From contig NZ_JAJEQM010000010.1 of NCBI RefSeq assembly GCF_020687385.1, positions 1 to 64,000 of the forward strand: a DNA stretch of 64,000 nucleotides, in the 5' to 3' direction. The stretch's first letter is position 1, and each line of letters opens with the position of its first letter. The notes under the pieces were generated by a model. It worked only from the letters and a program-made list of their open reading frames with translations. It was not told the DNA's origin and searched no databases. Shown in pieces: positions 17,263 through 25,820 of the stretch. Source of the DNA: Hominilimicola fabiformis (GTDB lineage Bacteria; Bacillota; Clostridia; UBA1381). The position numbers and the translations under genes are program-made.

Positions 17263-17290
17263 AAAGAACGATTAAAAATAATCGTTCTTT
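17263..17290. terminator. Terminator of the XRE regulator
   Basis: AAAGAACGATTA (17263-17274) and TAATCGTTCTTT (17279-17290) form a perfect 12-base stem with a four-base loop, 24 bases beyond the XRE stop, with an A run on the outer side (T run in the transcript). Confidence 0.8.
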
Positions 17291-17313
17291 CTTCATTTTG
17301 CACAAATTATGTA

Positions 17314-17520
17314 TTAATCGTCGTCCCTGACAAGAATATCTGATAATTTGCAATCCAATGCTTTACATATCAAATCAAGTTGCTCAAGGCTAACACGTTC
17401 TACCAACTCATGATACAATTCATTAATGGTATTCGGTCTTATTCCAGTTTTTCGTGCAAGTTGTGCTTGGTTCCACCGTAGCTCACCGAGCTTTCGGCTT
17501 AGTAAAATTCTAATTGCCAT
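17314..17520 (-). CDS. Small XRE/Cro-type transcriptional regulator
   Basis: The 68-residue protein is a single Cro/C1-type helix-turn-helix (LSRKLGELRWNQAQLARKTGI, with LDLICKALDCKLSDIL at the end). It has no extra sensor or oligomerisation domain. A GAGGG site precedes the ATG. It is divergent from the cyclase-like gene, with 169 AT-rich bases between. That spacer holds two similar sequences, TTGATGTGA and TTGATGTTA, about 60 bases apart, which could be operators. It may regulate the cyclase gene, itself, or lysogeny of the neighbouring prophage. Confidence 0.8.
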   Translation of the reverse strand: MAIRILLSRKLGELRWNQAQLARKTGIRPNTINELYHELVERVSLEQLDLICKALDCKLSDILVRDDD

Positions 17521-17689
17521 TTTCTGCGTCCCTCTTGCAATAGTATATCACTTTTTTGTATGTTGATGTGACATTTGTTATATTTTATCCATACAATATA
17601 TATTTTATCATTTTTTGATATTTTGATGTTATAAGTACAATTTTGGTGGTATATATAATGTAGAATATTTAATGAATGGAGAATTATAT

Positions 17690-18370
17690 ATGTCAAGCAA
17701 TAAAATATCTTATTACACTTCAGCATTTGCTTTTATTGATGTATTAGGAACAAGTAACGCAATGCAAAATGAGAAAGATTGTTCCTTTCTTAACACCATG
17801 AATAATATGTATAAGTCAGCAATACATATTGCGCCATATTGCATCGACCCAAAGATAAAACATAAGATTTTTTCTGATAATATTGTTTTTGAGAGAATTA
17901 TAAAAAGCAATGATGATCCGATTCAAATTGCTTTACAATTAATTGAATTTCTTGCAATCATACAAGAATTTTTTTCAGATAACAATAAACTAATCAGAGG
18001 TGGTGTAACTATTGGTCAATCTTATTTATCCGACAATTTAGTATTAGGTCCTGCGCTATTGGAAACTTATGAATTAGAATCGAAAAAAGCTATTTATCCA
18101 CGCATTCTCATATCTGATACCATTATTTCAAAACTAAACTCAAATAATTATAATTCTAAACTTATAAAAAAAGACCGTGATAATAAATATTTTATAGACT
18201 ATTTAAAAACAAGAACAAAAAATTATGATTATATTAAAAATAAAATTAATAATTATATTTCATTTTTAGAAAAAGAATTATCTAATGAAACTGACACTCG
18301 TATAAAAGCTAAATTACTTTGGTCAATAAATTATTGTAAAGAACGGTTGAAAGAATTAATGAACAACTAA
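17690..18370 (+). CDS. Class III nucleotide-cyclase-like protein (orphan, possible Pycsar-type cyclase)
   Basis: The 226-residue protein shows the three landmarks of the class III cyclase fold: FIDVLG (Asp17, first metal ligand), FSDNIVF (Asp63, second metal ligand) and LIRGGVTIG (102-109, the strand equivalent to RxGIxxG). LGPALLETYELE and YPRILIS follow, as in many short stand-alone cyclase-like proteins of accessory regions. Families of this kind include the pyrimidine cyclases of Pycsar anti-phage systems. No effector gene (PycTM or PycTIR type) follows; the next gene is the prophage lysin on the other strand. The start is ATG 17690 behind TGGAGA; an ATG at 17672 has no site. The C-terminal 70 residues are charged and helical. 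Cyclase fold likely; activity and nucleotide are inferred. Confidence 0.6.
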   Translation: MSSNKISYYTSAFAFIDVLGTSNAMQNEKDCSFLNTMNNMYKSAIHIAPYCIDPKIKHKIFSDNIVFERIIKSNDDPIQIALQLIEFLAIIQEFFSDNNKLIRGGVTIGQSYLSDNLVLGPALLETYELESKKAIYPRILISDTIISKLNSNNYNSKLIKKDRDNKYFIDYLKTRTKNYDYIKNKINNYISFLEKELSNETDTRIKAKLLWSINYCKERLKELMNN

Positions 18371-18435
18371 TTTCAACAATATTAATATACTTATATATAA
18401 TTTCTGGTTTGGAAATATACTTTCAGTAGTATTGT

Positions 18436-18478
18436 AAAATAGGATGCCTAAGCATTACAGTTTAGACACCCTATTTTT
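18436..18478. terminator. Bidirectional terminator between the cyclase-like gene and the prophage lysin
   Basis: AAAATAGGaTGcCTAA pairs with TTTAGACACCCTATTTT with two mismatches, with T- and A-runs outside. It separates converging genes and marks the end of the prophage late operon. Confidence 0.7.
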
Positions 18479-18481
18479 TAA

Positions 18482-19312
18482 TCAGATTTTAATTTTCATC
18501 AATCCGGCAACAAATTTAACTGCACGATATACAATAACGCATACCCACAATTTTGTATTGTTCAAGTCAAGATGTGCGTCATCTGTGCCTGATACAATAC
18601 CATTGTCCAAACACCATTGAACAGGCTTATGCGCCCATTCAGGCATATTGTGGTCGATACAGTCATAAATCATTTCTGATTTATCTGCCTTTTTATTGTC
18701 TAACTCTTTTATTTTTTCGATAAGTTCCTCATATTGTGACACTGTCAGTCCCTCCTCATTTCTTAAAATCGCCTTAACCTTTTCTTTGAATGTCGTCCAA
18801 CCGGCACTGTTCTCAGTTGCCCACTGTGCCGGACACTGTTTGTCCCACACGTCATAGTGGCGCAAAACAAATATATCAACGGTATCTGCCGTAATACCTA
18901 TGTATTTACACAATTCAGCGCACAAATATGCGGTATTGTTGATTGTTTTTTCAGATACAATGGAATTTCCGCTACAACACATTTCAATGGATATGCTGTT
19001 TATGTTGCGGCATTCGGCATGCTTATATACCTTTGTGCCGCCCACCGCCCATGCAGCATTATTCAATGCGACTGATTGATAACAACTATCATCATCAGTA
19101 AACAAATGTGCCGATGCACCTCGTGAACCATTATGAAAATATGTTGCATTTGCTTTTGCGGTGTCCTTTGCATTTCCTGTGTAATGAATTACAATGAATT
19201 TCACTACACGGCTACTGTATGTGTAATAGTTTGCCGATGATGACTGTATTGACGTATCAATGTCAATACCCTTGAACTGTTTGATTGGGAAACCATCATT
19301 TATTGTCCTCAT
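18482..19312 (-). CDS. Phage endolysin: N-acetylmuramoyl-L-alanine amidase (Amidase_2) with SLH-like tail
   Basis: The 276-residue protein has the zinc amidase domain: FIVIHYTGN (first zinc His), HLFTDDDS, SIEMC and RHYDVWDKQCPA (second His and the zinc Cys). It cleaves the bond between muramic acid and the stem peptide for lysis. A linker with a short coil (about 205-225) leads to a C-terminal segment, PVQWCLDNGIVSGTDD, that resembles one S-layer-homology repeat and probably binds the wall. The start is ATG 19312 behind AGAGGTGG. It overlaps the upstream small gene by 17 bases. It is the last gene of the late operon, after the holin. Confidence 0.9.
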   Translation of the reverse strand: MRTINDGFPIKQFKGIDIDTSIQSSSANYYTYSSRVVKFIVIHYTGNAKDTAKANATYFHNGSRGASAHLFTDDDSCYQSVALNNAAWAVGGTKVYKHAECRNINSISIEMCCSGNSIVSEKTINNTAYLCAELCKYIGITADTVDIFVLRHYDVWDKQCPAQWATENSAGWTTFKEKVKAILRNEEGLTVSQYEELIEKIKELDNKKADKSEMIYDCIDHNMPEWAHKPVQWCLDNGIVSGTDDAHLDLNNTKLWVCVIVYRAVKFVAGLMKIKI

Positions 19313-19580
19313 ACTTACCACCTCTAACAACGAAATTTTCCCACTTCTTATAAACATCAAAGTATGTTTCGTTCTTATCTCCGTTATGGGTTATTTCGTA
19401 ATACATTCCGTCCGATACAGTTGTTGACGCCAACGCTTTAAAATTCTGCAAGGTTTTGCAGCTCCAAACAATATATACATTATCTTCAGTAATTGTTTTA
19501 TGGTCTGTCTTATCTACATGACTGTTAAAATAGTCAACGATTGTTTCTTTTATCAGTTTTATAAATTTTTTATCTGTCAT
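19296..19580 (-). CDS. DUF6275-like phage protein of the lysis cassette
   Basis: The 94-residue protein has the conserved VYIVWSCKTLQNFKAL and GMYYEITHNGDKNE segments that I associate with DUF6275, a small family beside phage lysis genes. No catalytic motif is evident. It lies between holin and amidase and overlaps the amidase start. Confidence 0.65.
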   Translation of the reverse strand: MTDKKFIKLIKETIVDYFNSHVDKTDHKTITEDNVYIVWSCKTLQNFKALASTTVSDGMYYEITHNGDKNETYFDVYKKWENFVVRGGKYEDNK

Positions 19581-19582
19581 AT

Positions 19583-19783
19583 TTATTCCCTACTTTCATT
19601 ATTTACTTCAGGTAAACCTGCAACAGAAGTTAAGAGCGAAAGCACACCTGCCAAAGCAGATGCACTACCTACCAATACCCAATTCACATCACCCAATGCG
19701 ACTGCCGTTCCGATTGTAGCAACGGCTGTCTGTGCTACTGTCTTAATAGCACGAATACCTGCGGCTTTAAACCATTCTTTCAT
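19583..19783 (-). CDS. Phage holin, r1t family
   Basis: The 66-residue protein has two hydrophobic helices (about 12-31 and 35-56) around a polar turn. Conserved WFKAAGIRAIKTVAQTA and LAGVLSLLTSVAGLPE identify the r1t-type holins. It would form the membrane lesion that lets the amidase reach the wall. It sits between the XhlA-like gene and the amidase. Confidence 0.88.
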   Translation of the reverse strand: MKEWFKAAGIRAIKTVAQTAVATIGTAVALGDVNWVLVGSASALAGVLSLLTSVAGLPEVNNESRE

Positions 19784-19797
19784 AACTCATTACCTCC

Positions 19798-20079
19798 TCA
19801 AAATCCTAACATCTTTACAACGTACCCTATTACAGCACCAACTAATACTGTAATTATTGCACCTACAACTGTTTCATATCGTTTAGTCGGACGTTTCTCT
19901 ATCTCGTCAACTCGTGATGTAATATCCGAAACGTCCTCCCTCATAGCCTTAGTTTCAGTCGCCAAGATATGTACACTCTCAGTCAACCGGTCAAGGCTAT
20001 CAAGTCGATGGTGAGCCGATTTAGTCGATTGCTCAACCACGGTCAGCCTTTCCCACAACTCCTTGTCATCTGCTTCCAT
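19798..20079 (-). CDS. XhlA-like membrane-anchored lysis protein
   Basis: The 93-residue protein has an N-terminal coiled coil with heptads (LWERLTVVEQS, LDRLTESVHIL, DITSRVDEIEKR). It ends in one transmembrane helix (about 71-91, VGAIITVLVGAVIGYVV). This is the layout of PBSX XhlA/hemolysin-like proteins, which assist the holin and amidase. Confidence 0.75.
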   Translation of the reverse strand: MEADDKELWERLTVVEQSTKSAHHRLDSLDRLTESVHILATETKAMREDVSDITSRVDEIEKRPTKRYETVVGAIITVLVGAVIGYVVKMLGF

Positions 20080-20082
20080 AAA

Positions 20083-20226
20083 TTAATCCTCCATCATTTG
20101 CATTAATTCTTTGTATTCATCATCAGTAATACGTTCTGCAAGAAGAAACACGTCAAGTTTATCCTTCATCGAATTCTTATCGTATCTACCGCTTGCAATT
20201 ATTTTTTTACAATATCCATATGTCAT
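20083..20226 (-). CDS. xkdX: XkdX family phage protein
   Basis: A 47-residue ORF from ATG 20226. The sequence MTYGYCKKIIASGRYDK followed by KLDVFLLAERITDDEY matches XkdX, a small protein found between tail fibre and lysis genes in PBSX-like phages. Its function is unknown. Its stop lies a few bases before the XhlA-like start. Confidence 0.8.
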   Translation of the reverse strand: MTYGYCKKIIASGRYDKNSMKDKLDVFLLAERITDDEYKELMQMMED

Positions 20227-20242
20227 TGATATTTCCTCCTCT

Positions 20243-20656
20243 TTATAATCCTAATTCCATCTTAGACATTCTGTAGTCCATATCAATATTAAATTCATCC
20301 TGTGCTTGTGGCAAAGATGCCTCATAAGCCTCTTTACTGCCATACTGGACTATTTCAGCCAATTCAGTGTATGGGTCATCCGTTCTTAGCTTTATACCCT
20401 CCATCCAAGTATATGGATTATTCAACTTTTCTACATTTTGAATACTTAACAGTTTATGTTTGTCAACATAATCTGTTTTGTAACTGTCGGATTCCTCTTC
20501 ATTCAAAAAATATTCAAAAGTCAAATCAAAGTTATCCGGGTCATCATAACCTTCATCTAAGTATTTCACTGACTTCAAGGTCTTTAAAGTCACGATATAA
20601 TTTACACACTGTACAATATTGTCGGGTGTAATTCTAAAAAATTCACTTATATTCAT
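20243..20656 (-). CDS. Phage tail-region protein, unknown
   Basis: This 137-residue acidic protein lies directly after the tail fibre gene. It could be XkdW-like or a fibre-assembly protein, judging by position only. The start at 20656 has GGAGG eight bases upstream; an earlier alternative at 20671 has none. No motif is recognised. Confidence 0.55.
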   Translation of the reverse strand: MNISEFFRITPDNIVQCVNYIVTLKTLKSVKYLDEGYDDPDNFDLTFEYFLNEEESDSYKTDYVDKHKLLSIQNVEKLNNPYTWMEGIKLRTDDPYTELAEIVQYGSKEAYEASLPQAQDEFNIDMDYRMSKMELGL

Positions 20657-20671
20657 AGTTGCTCCTCCCAA

Positions 20672-23194
20672 TTAACTTACACTTCTGAAAGACGGTGCTG
20701 TTATGCTTATTCCTGTTTTTGTATCAGTAGTTGATACACCTGTTCCTTGTGAACTTATCCAAGTCGATTGATTCACGTAACACGCCTCAAAGAAACAATA
20801 ATTTTTCAATGTAGCCAAACTCGCCGCCGAAAACCATAACTTACAGTTAGATGCCATACAATAAGCACAGAAAATCACTGACGCCGATATATACAAGTCA
20901 CAATGGTTAATATGAGATGCACTAAAATAGCCTTCTGCTTGAAGTATCTTAATTCGGCAGTTAGCAAGACTGTTAAAGTTTCCTGTTGTCGTTTCTGATT
21001 GACTAAATCGCCTACATTCAATTTGTGTGCCAATAATATTCATTGTAGAGTCGTCCTCAATATAGCTATGATTGCTACTAACAGTTGTGCCTATATGCTT
21101 TATAAAACCGCCAACCATACTACCCTCACACCTGTAAAAAACACCATTGCTAAGTGTGTTATTACTTGTTGTAGGAAATATTATATCTGTGTCAATAATT
21201 TCGGCAGTACAATCTCTAAATATCCACCAACAAGGATGGCTGTTATCATAGCGTTTTGCAGGCAATGTTACCGTTATTTTACTGTTGTTCAACTTTACAT
21301 TACAATTTTTAAATAGTGAATCTGTATTATGTAGTGTATTTGCATATGTAATTGAGCAATTATCAAACTCCAACGAGGTATAGTCGCTAAAAGCGCCAAC
21401 ATCAGGTGACCAATTAGTTCTACAAGCGAAATTAATATCCATATTCTTAAATACTGCGGTTGCGTTTGTTTCAGATGTTTTAGATATAAGAACCTTATTA
21501 CTTGTATTGATTTTCGTAATCCCTTTGCCTTGTCCCTCAATTATAATATTTTTACTATGTGTGAGTTGAGTTGACAAATTATATGTGCCCTCTAAAAGAA
21601 TAATTTTACCACCACTTTTGGGTAGCAAATCAATAGCTTTTTGTATGACAATCCCAGCATCTTCATATTGATTACACATATAGTCCACATATCTTCCTTC
21701 CACCTCATCAGTTGTCGAACCTATAGTGATAACAGAAGAATTTCTACCACCTGATGTATAACCTGATGAGCCGACAATAACCCAATTCGTACCGTCATAC
21801 ACAAGCTCTAAACTTTCTAAAGCACTCCAAGATTTTGATGAGGTTATTGGTGCGTAGCTTATAACCCCATTATGAAAAAAAGAACGAGCACCGAATTTTA
21901 TAATAGGTTTAGCTCCGGTATTGCTTACGTTTAGAGTTGCTCCTTCTGTAGAGGTATGTGACGAATTAAATTTAACAACAATTCTTGCACCTATAACCAA
22001 TCTAAAGTTTGATATAGAAACAGTTTTCGCCGCCACATTATCATTAGTGGTACATTCTGCATATGGTGGTTGTTGCCATACAGGAGCACCACTACCATTA
22101 CTTATTAATCTATATCCTGCTGTGCCTGCACTCGTTGGAGCATACCACGACTTGCTTGCTGTTGCCGAACCGTTATAGCTTGATGATGAGCCGTTCATTG
22201 TCAGTGTCAATGAATTCGGATTTTGCATTGACGTTGGTTTGTTTGACAGGTCAGTATATGAACCTGTAAACGCTACCGTTTTTAAATCGGCAAAGAATTT
22301 CTTTATCTTACCGAACAATGTGCTTAGCGTTTCACCACTCGCTATATTGGTTCGTGTACCCGATTCAGCAAAAGTCGGCTGTTGGTCGTTTGTCGCTACA
22401 TTTGGTACATTGTCCAATCCCACTTGTGATTTTGTAACACTATGCGGATTAGATTTACTACCAATATGACTGATTAAATCTGCTATTGCTTTCATAATTT
22501 TTCCAAACGAAACTGATAACTTTTCTCCACTTGTAATATTGCTCAAAGATGAATTTTGAGAATATGTTGGTGTTTGATCGTTCGTTGCCACGTTTGGGAC
22601 TTTGTCCAATCCAATCTGTTCTGCCGTGACACCATGTGGATTGCTTGTATCTGTGATATGTACATTCAAACTATTCTGTAATTCTTCATCTTCTGTTTTT
22701 CTTGTATTGACTTCATCTTCAAATTGCTTTAATGTTGGATATACAAGACTGTCAATATCAACAGTTACATTATTGACATCAGCGACTGTCAACGGAATAT
22801 TAATGATAAATTCACTTAATGATGTACCGATGATTTTATCGCCGTGGCCATCAAACGCATATCCTATTAATGTTTCCGGATGCTCGTCATCATCAGTACC
22901 GTCAGCATTAACCACCTTTGCAAATAACCCTATTTCCATCAAATAAAAAGTTGGCAATATACTACAGCCAACCCTGTTTGAAAATTGTGTCGTTGTAATT
23001 ATTGTACTGTTTTTTACACTCTTTTTTGATATTGGCAATTCGCCAAGAGGATGTATCAAATCAGTAAGCTCTGCTATATTTTCTGTACTTCTTATCCCAT
23101 CACCAAACTTACCTTTGGTAAACTCTATAATTTTACCTTGTGCGGTTAATGCAGCATATTCAAGACCTGCTTTTGTAGGATAGAATTTTTCCAT
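20672..23194 (-). CDS. Phage tail fibre with pectate-lyase-like beta-helix
   Basis: The 840-residue protein begins with the tail-fibre/collar attachment domain (KFYPTKAGLEYAALTAQGK, up to about 160). Two repeats of the fibre-shaft type follow: NPHGVTAEQIGLDKVPNVATND and, about 75 residues later, a near copy starting NPHSVTKSQVGLDNV. The middle part carries a GTNWVIVGSSG carbohydrate-binding-like segment. From about residue 515 the sequence (IQKAIDLLPKSGGKIILLEG) looks like a right-handed beta-helix as in pectate lyase-type tailspikes. The protein probably recognises and may degrade a surface polysaccharide. It would determine host range. Confidence 0.85.
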   Translation of the reverse strand: MEKFYPTKAGLEYAALTAQGKIIEFTKGKFGDGIRSTENIAELTDLIHPLGELPISKKSVKNSTIITTTQFSNRVGCSILPTFYLMEIGLFAKVVNADGTDDDEHPETLIGYAFDGHGDKIIGTSLSEFIINIPLTVADVNNVTVDIDSLVYPTLKQFEDEVNTRKTEDEELQNSLNVHITDTSNPHGVTAEQIGLDKVPNVATNDQTPTYSQNSSLSNITSGEKLSVSFGKIMKAIADLISHIGSKSNPHSVTKSQVGLDNVPNVATNDQQPTFAESGTRTNIASGETLSTLFGKIKKFFADLKTVAFTGSYTDLSNKPTSMQNPNSLTLTMNGSSSSYNGSATASKSWYAPTSAGTAGYRLISNGSGAPVWQQPPYAECTTNDNVAAKTVSISNFRLVIGARIVVKFNSSHTSTEGATLNVSNTGAKPIIKFGARSFFHNGVISYAPITSSKSWSALESLELVYDGTNWVIVGSSGYTSGGRNSSVITIGSTTDEVEGRYVDYMCNQYEDAGIVIQKAIDLLPKSGGKIILLEGTYNLSTQLTHSKNIIIEGQGKGITKINTSNKVLISKTSETNATAVFKNMDINFACRTNWSPDVGAFSDYTSLEFDNCSITYANTLHNTDSLFKNCNVKLNNSKITVTLPAKRYDNSHPCWWIFRDCTAEIIDTDIIFPTTSNNTLSNGVFYRCEGSMVGGFIKHIGTTVSSNHSYIEDDSTMNIIGTQIECRRFSQSETTTGNFNSLANCRIKILQAEGYFSASHINHCDLYISASVIFCAYCMASNCKLWFSAASLATLKNYCFFEACYVNQSTWISSQGTGVSTTDTKTGISITAPSFRSVS

Positions 23195-23198
23195 ATTA

Positions 23199-23765
23199 TC
23201 ATACCTCCTCTAATGTAATTTCTTTTGATTTTTGAATAACACCACCAACATATATATCTCCTTTAGTAGCTTGTTCATAAAATATATCAAACACTTTATG
23301 CGATTGTTTAATCAGTTTGATTTTTTTTCTAACAGATTCTTCGTCTACCGTTGACGGAATAGATGAAATATATATTGCAAATCTATTTTTAGCGTAATAT
23401 TCGTCCATTCGCACAGCTGCACCTGTCATTGCTGATATTATTTCTTCTATTCTTGCAGGATTCATAGCATTTCGTCTACGACGTTTTTCTATAATATTCT
23501 GCCGACGTTGCTCTACGCTCTCACTTTCATTAACAGGCAAGCCCATTGACTGCTCCCATAATGATAAAGACCATGTCGCTGTTTGTGGCAGCGTTTGATT
23601 TTTGAAATCTTCAACCATTGCCTTAACCTCGTCATTAGACATTCCGATAATCTGAAATAACCATAGTCCGACATAACTGTTACCATATTTATTGGTAACT
23701 CGTTGTATTATCTGTTGTCCTATCTCACTGGTTAATATCTGCTCCATTAATTCTGTTGAATACAT
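23199..23765 (-). CDS. xkdU: Baseplate/tail protein YmfQ (XkdU-like)
   Basis: The 188-residue protein has the DUF2313/YmfQ hallmarks: LWEQSMGLPVNESESVEQRRQNI followed by RRNAMNPARIEEII. In contractile-tail phages this protein links the baseplate J protein to the fibre. Its position between baseplate J and fibre agrees. Confidence 0.85.
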   Translation of the reverse strand: MYSTELMEQILTSEIGQQIIQRVTNKYGNSYVGLWLFQIIGMSNDEVKAMVEDFKNQTLPQTATWSLSLWEQSMGLPVNESESVEQRRQNIIEKRRRRNAMNPARIEEIISAMTGAAVRMDEYYAKNRFAIYISSIPSTVDEESVRKKIKLIKQSHKVFDIFYEQATKGDIYVGGVIQKSKEITLEEV

Positions 23766-23774
23766 ATACTACAC

Positions 23775-24971
23775 CTACCCGTCTACAAGTCCAACATCAA
23801 ATTTTATTGTTGTTTCTGATATTGTAGGAATTTGATTTAACATCAGCTGTACATTTGTGTTATTTCCGTTTACAATCAAATTTTTATAATCAGCTACACC
23901 CGCGGTATTTGATAAAATAGATGCAATTTTACTATATCGCACTTCACCGTCTTTTATTGCTTGTACAATATATTCAGATATTGACGAAATAAAATTACTC
24001 TTTATATCTTCAATTCCAACTGTATTATCCAATTCAATTAAGCCCGAAACACTGATAGCTATAGTTGTTGGTGCTGTAACCTCAAGAATAACTCCGGGCG
24101 GTGCAAGCCGTTCGATTGTGGTGGTTTGACCGTCCGTCTTTTTTCCGTCTATCGATAACGGCACTGGTTGCATAATATGATTGTAAACCGCCGCACATAA
24201 TGTTGTATCTGCAGGAACTCCATTTGAATCAACTATGATAATATTTACAACACCACTATCATCTTCAACATTCGGATTATCTTCAGGACTGATTACAACA
24301 GCCTCACCTACTCCGTCAACTTCTAACGCCCAACGTCTGTAATCGTTATCATTTCCGATAAAAGAATTATCCTGTGACTGGTCATATTCCTTGATACGCT
24401 CAATAAAATTTTCATCACTTTCCTCATCATAGCCGCCTGTTGTAGCTGTTTCATTTGTAATACTGGATAAACCGACAATTTTATCACTATTAACAGTGAT
24501 AGTATTTGCCGGAACATTTCCCGATTTTCCCGCTATAGCCGCAATGATATTAACCGTTACCGTTTTATTATCACCTATTGACACATTTTCTGTTGTAACA
24601 AACTCCGTTACACTTTCATCAGCGATTTGTGCAGTAGTAAAAACTGTACCTTTGGGGATATTTACACCTATATTACCTATAATCTTGACACTTCCTGTAG
24701 CATGCTGTGCCTTTCGTCTTGCCATGCCTCTGCATGCTCCGTGATAATCTGCATATGTACCATAACTAAATTCGGGCCATATCAATCGAAGAGCATTTAG
24801 AATACAAAACTGTGCAAAATATGCGTGTTCATATGCCGTTGGATAGGTTAAATTCCAAACGTCCGAACCTTCAGATTTGTCAATATCATTTGGCAGATTA
24901 TCTCTCATTCGCTTATGTATCTTATTGACATCCGCATTTTTTATAAAATCAGGAATAATAAATTGCGACAT
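23775..24971 (-). CDS. xkdT: Baseplate J-like protein (XkdT)
   Basis: The 398-residue protein has the baseplate wedge domain: GSDVWNLTYPTAYEHAY near the N terminus, IPKGTVFTT, GGYDEESDENFIERI, and VNIIIVDSNGVPA in the middle. It forms the wedge around the tail hub. GGAGGG precedes the ATG. Tight spacing to the neighbouring baseplate genes. Confidence 0.9.
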   Translation of the reverse strand: MSQFIIPDFIKNADVNKIHKRMRDNLPNDIDKSEGSDVWNLTYPTAYEHAYFAQFCILNALRLIWPEFSYGTYADYHGACRGMARRKAQHATGSVKIIGNIGVNIPKGTVFTTAQIADESVTEFVTTENVSIGDNKTVTVNIIAAIAGKSGNVPANTITVNSDKIVGLSSITNETATTGGYDEESDENFIERIKEYDQSQDNSFIGNDNDYRRWALEVDGVGEAVVISPEDNPNVEDDSGVVNIIIVDSNGVPADTTLCAAVYNHIMQPVPLSIDGKKTDGQTTTIERLAPPGVILEVTAPTTIAISVSGLIELDNTVGIEDIKSNFISSISEYIVQAIKDGEVRYSKIASILSNTAGVADYKNLIVNGNNTNVQLMLNQIPTISETTIKFDVGLVDG

Positions 24972-24975
24972 ATTC

Positions 24976-25437
24976 TCACCCTCCTACCGTAGCTTTTATA
25001 TCTATCTCGGCATTATCAATGCCTGTTACCGTACATTCCACCTCAACCGCATCGGTATCAATCCAATTAAACGAAAAATCATCTACTGACTTTGCCCTTT
25101 TATAATCATCAGCCATTATCGCCTCTGTTATTTCTTTTTTCAGCATAATTTCTTGTGCAGCTTTATCAGGCAATGCCATAATCAAATCTAAATTAATACC
25201 GAAATCAGTTGAATATGAGCTATACGCATATCTGTCTGTTGATATACAATTTTCGCACCATTGTTTAAATGCCTCAACTCCCGACGCAGAAACTAATCTG
25301 TGCTGACCGTCACGAACAAAATCACCTGTGTCATAATCGAATTTTAAACTTCTCTTATATCCGACAGGTGTATTTTGTTTAAGGTTATCCAAAGGCACTG
25401 TCATGATATTATTTGCCGTTGGAAATAAATTTGCCAT
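24976..25437 (-). CDS. xkdS: DUF2634 baseplate protein (XkdS-like)
   Basis: The 153-residue protein carries the gp25/XkdS-type core (LKFDYDTGDFVRDG, EAFKQWCENCIST, YSSYSTDFGINLDL). It is a baseplate wedge component related to the lysozyme-like gp25 family. Synteny supports this: XkdQ, XkdR, XkdS, XkdT. Confidence 0.88.
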   Translation of the reverse strand: MANLFPTANNIMTVPLDNLKQNTPVGYKRSLKFDYDTGDFVRDGQHRLVSASGVEAFKQWCENCISTDRYAYSSYSTDFGINLDLIMALPDKAAQEIMLKKEITEAIMADDYKRAKSVDDFSFNWIDTDAVEVECTVTGIDNAEIDIKATVGG

Positions 25438-25439
25438 AA

Positions 25440-25808
25440 TTAACTCTCCTTCCCTATATCACTGCTACTTACAATAACAGCAACAACAATAGGATCAACA
25501 TCTATCCAGCATACCAATACTCTGTCGCCCGCTTTGATACGTTCTATCCCCTCTGTGATAGGAATTTTAACAGTGTGACTGTGACCGTCAGATAATGAAG
25601 TTACAACTTCAATCTCAGGTTTATAATCTATTGATAATCTCTTATCAATTAAATACTCTCCTTTCGGAATAACCGTATCAAACCTTGCGATTTTAAGTCC
25701 AAAATCAGTTGTAATTGTACCATATTCAATTAAAATACTCTTACCATCATTTACAGCGTTATTCATCTGTGCTTGAAGTGTTCGTCCTAATCTATCAAAC
25801 GCATTCAT
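25440..25808 (-). CDS. xkdR: DUF2577 tail protein (XkdR-like)
   Basis: The 122-residue protein fits DUF2577/XkdR: IEYGTITTDFGLKIARFDTVIPKGEYL then GDRVLVCWIDVDPIVVAVI, an OB-like fold. It is probably a hub spacer protein between XkdQ and the wedge. Confidence 0.85.
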   Translation of the reverse strand: MNAFDRLGRTLQAQMNNAVNDGKSILIEYGTITTDFGLKIARFDTVIPKGEYLIDKRLSIDYKPEIEVVTSLSDGHSHTVKIPITEGIERIKAGDRVLVCWIDVDPIVVAVIVSSSDIGKES

Positions 25809-25820
25809 ATAAACACTCCC

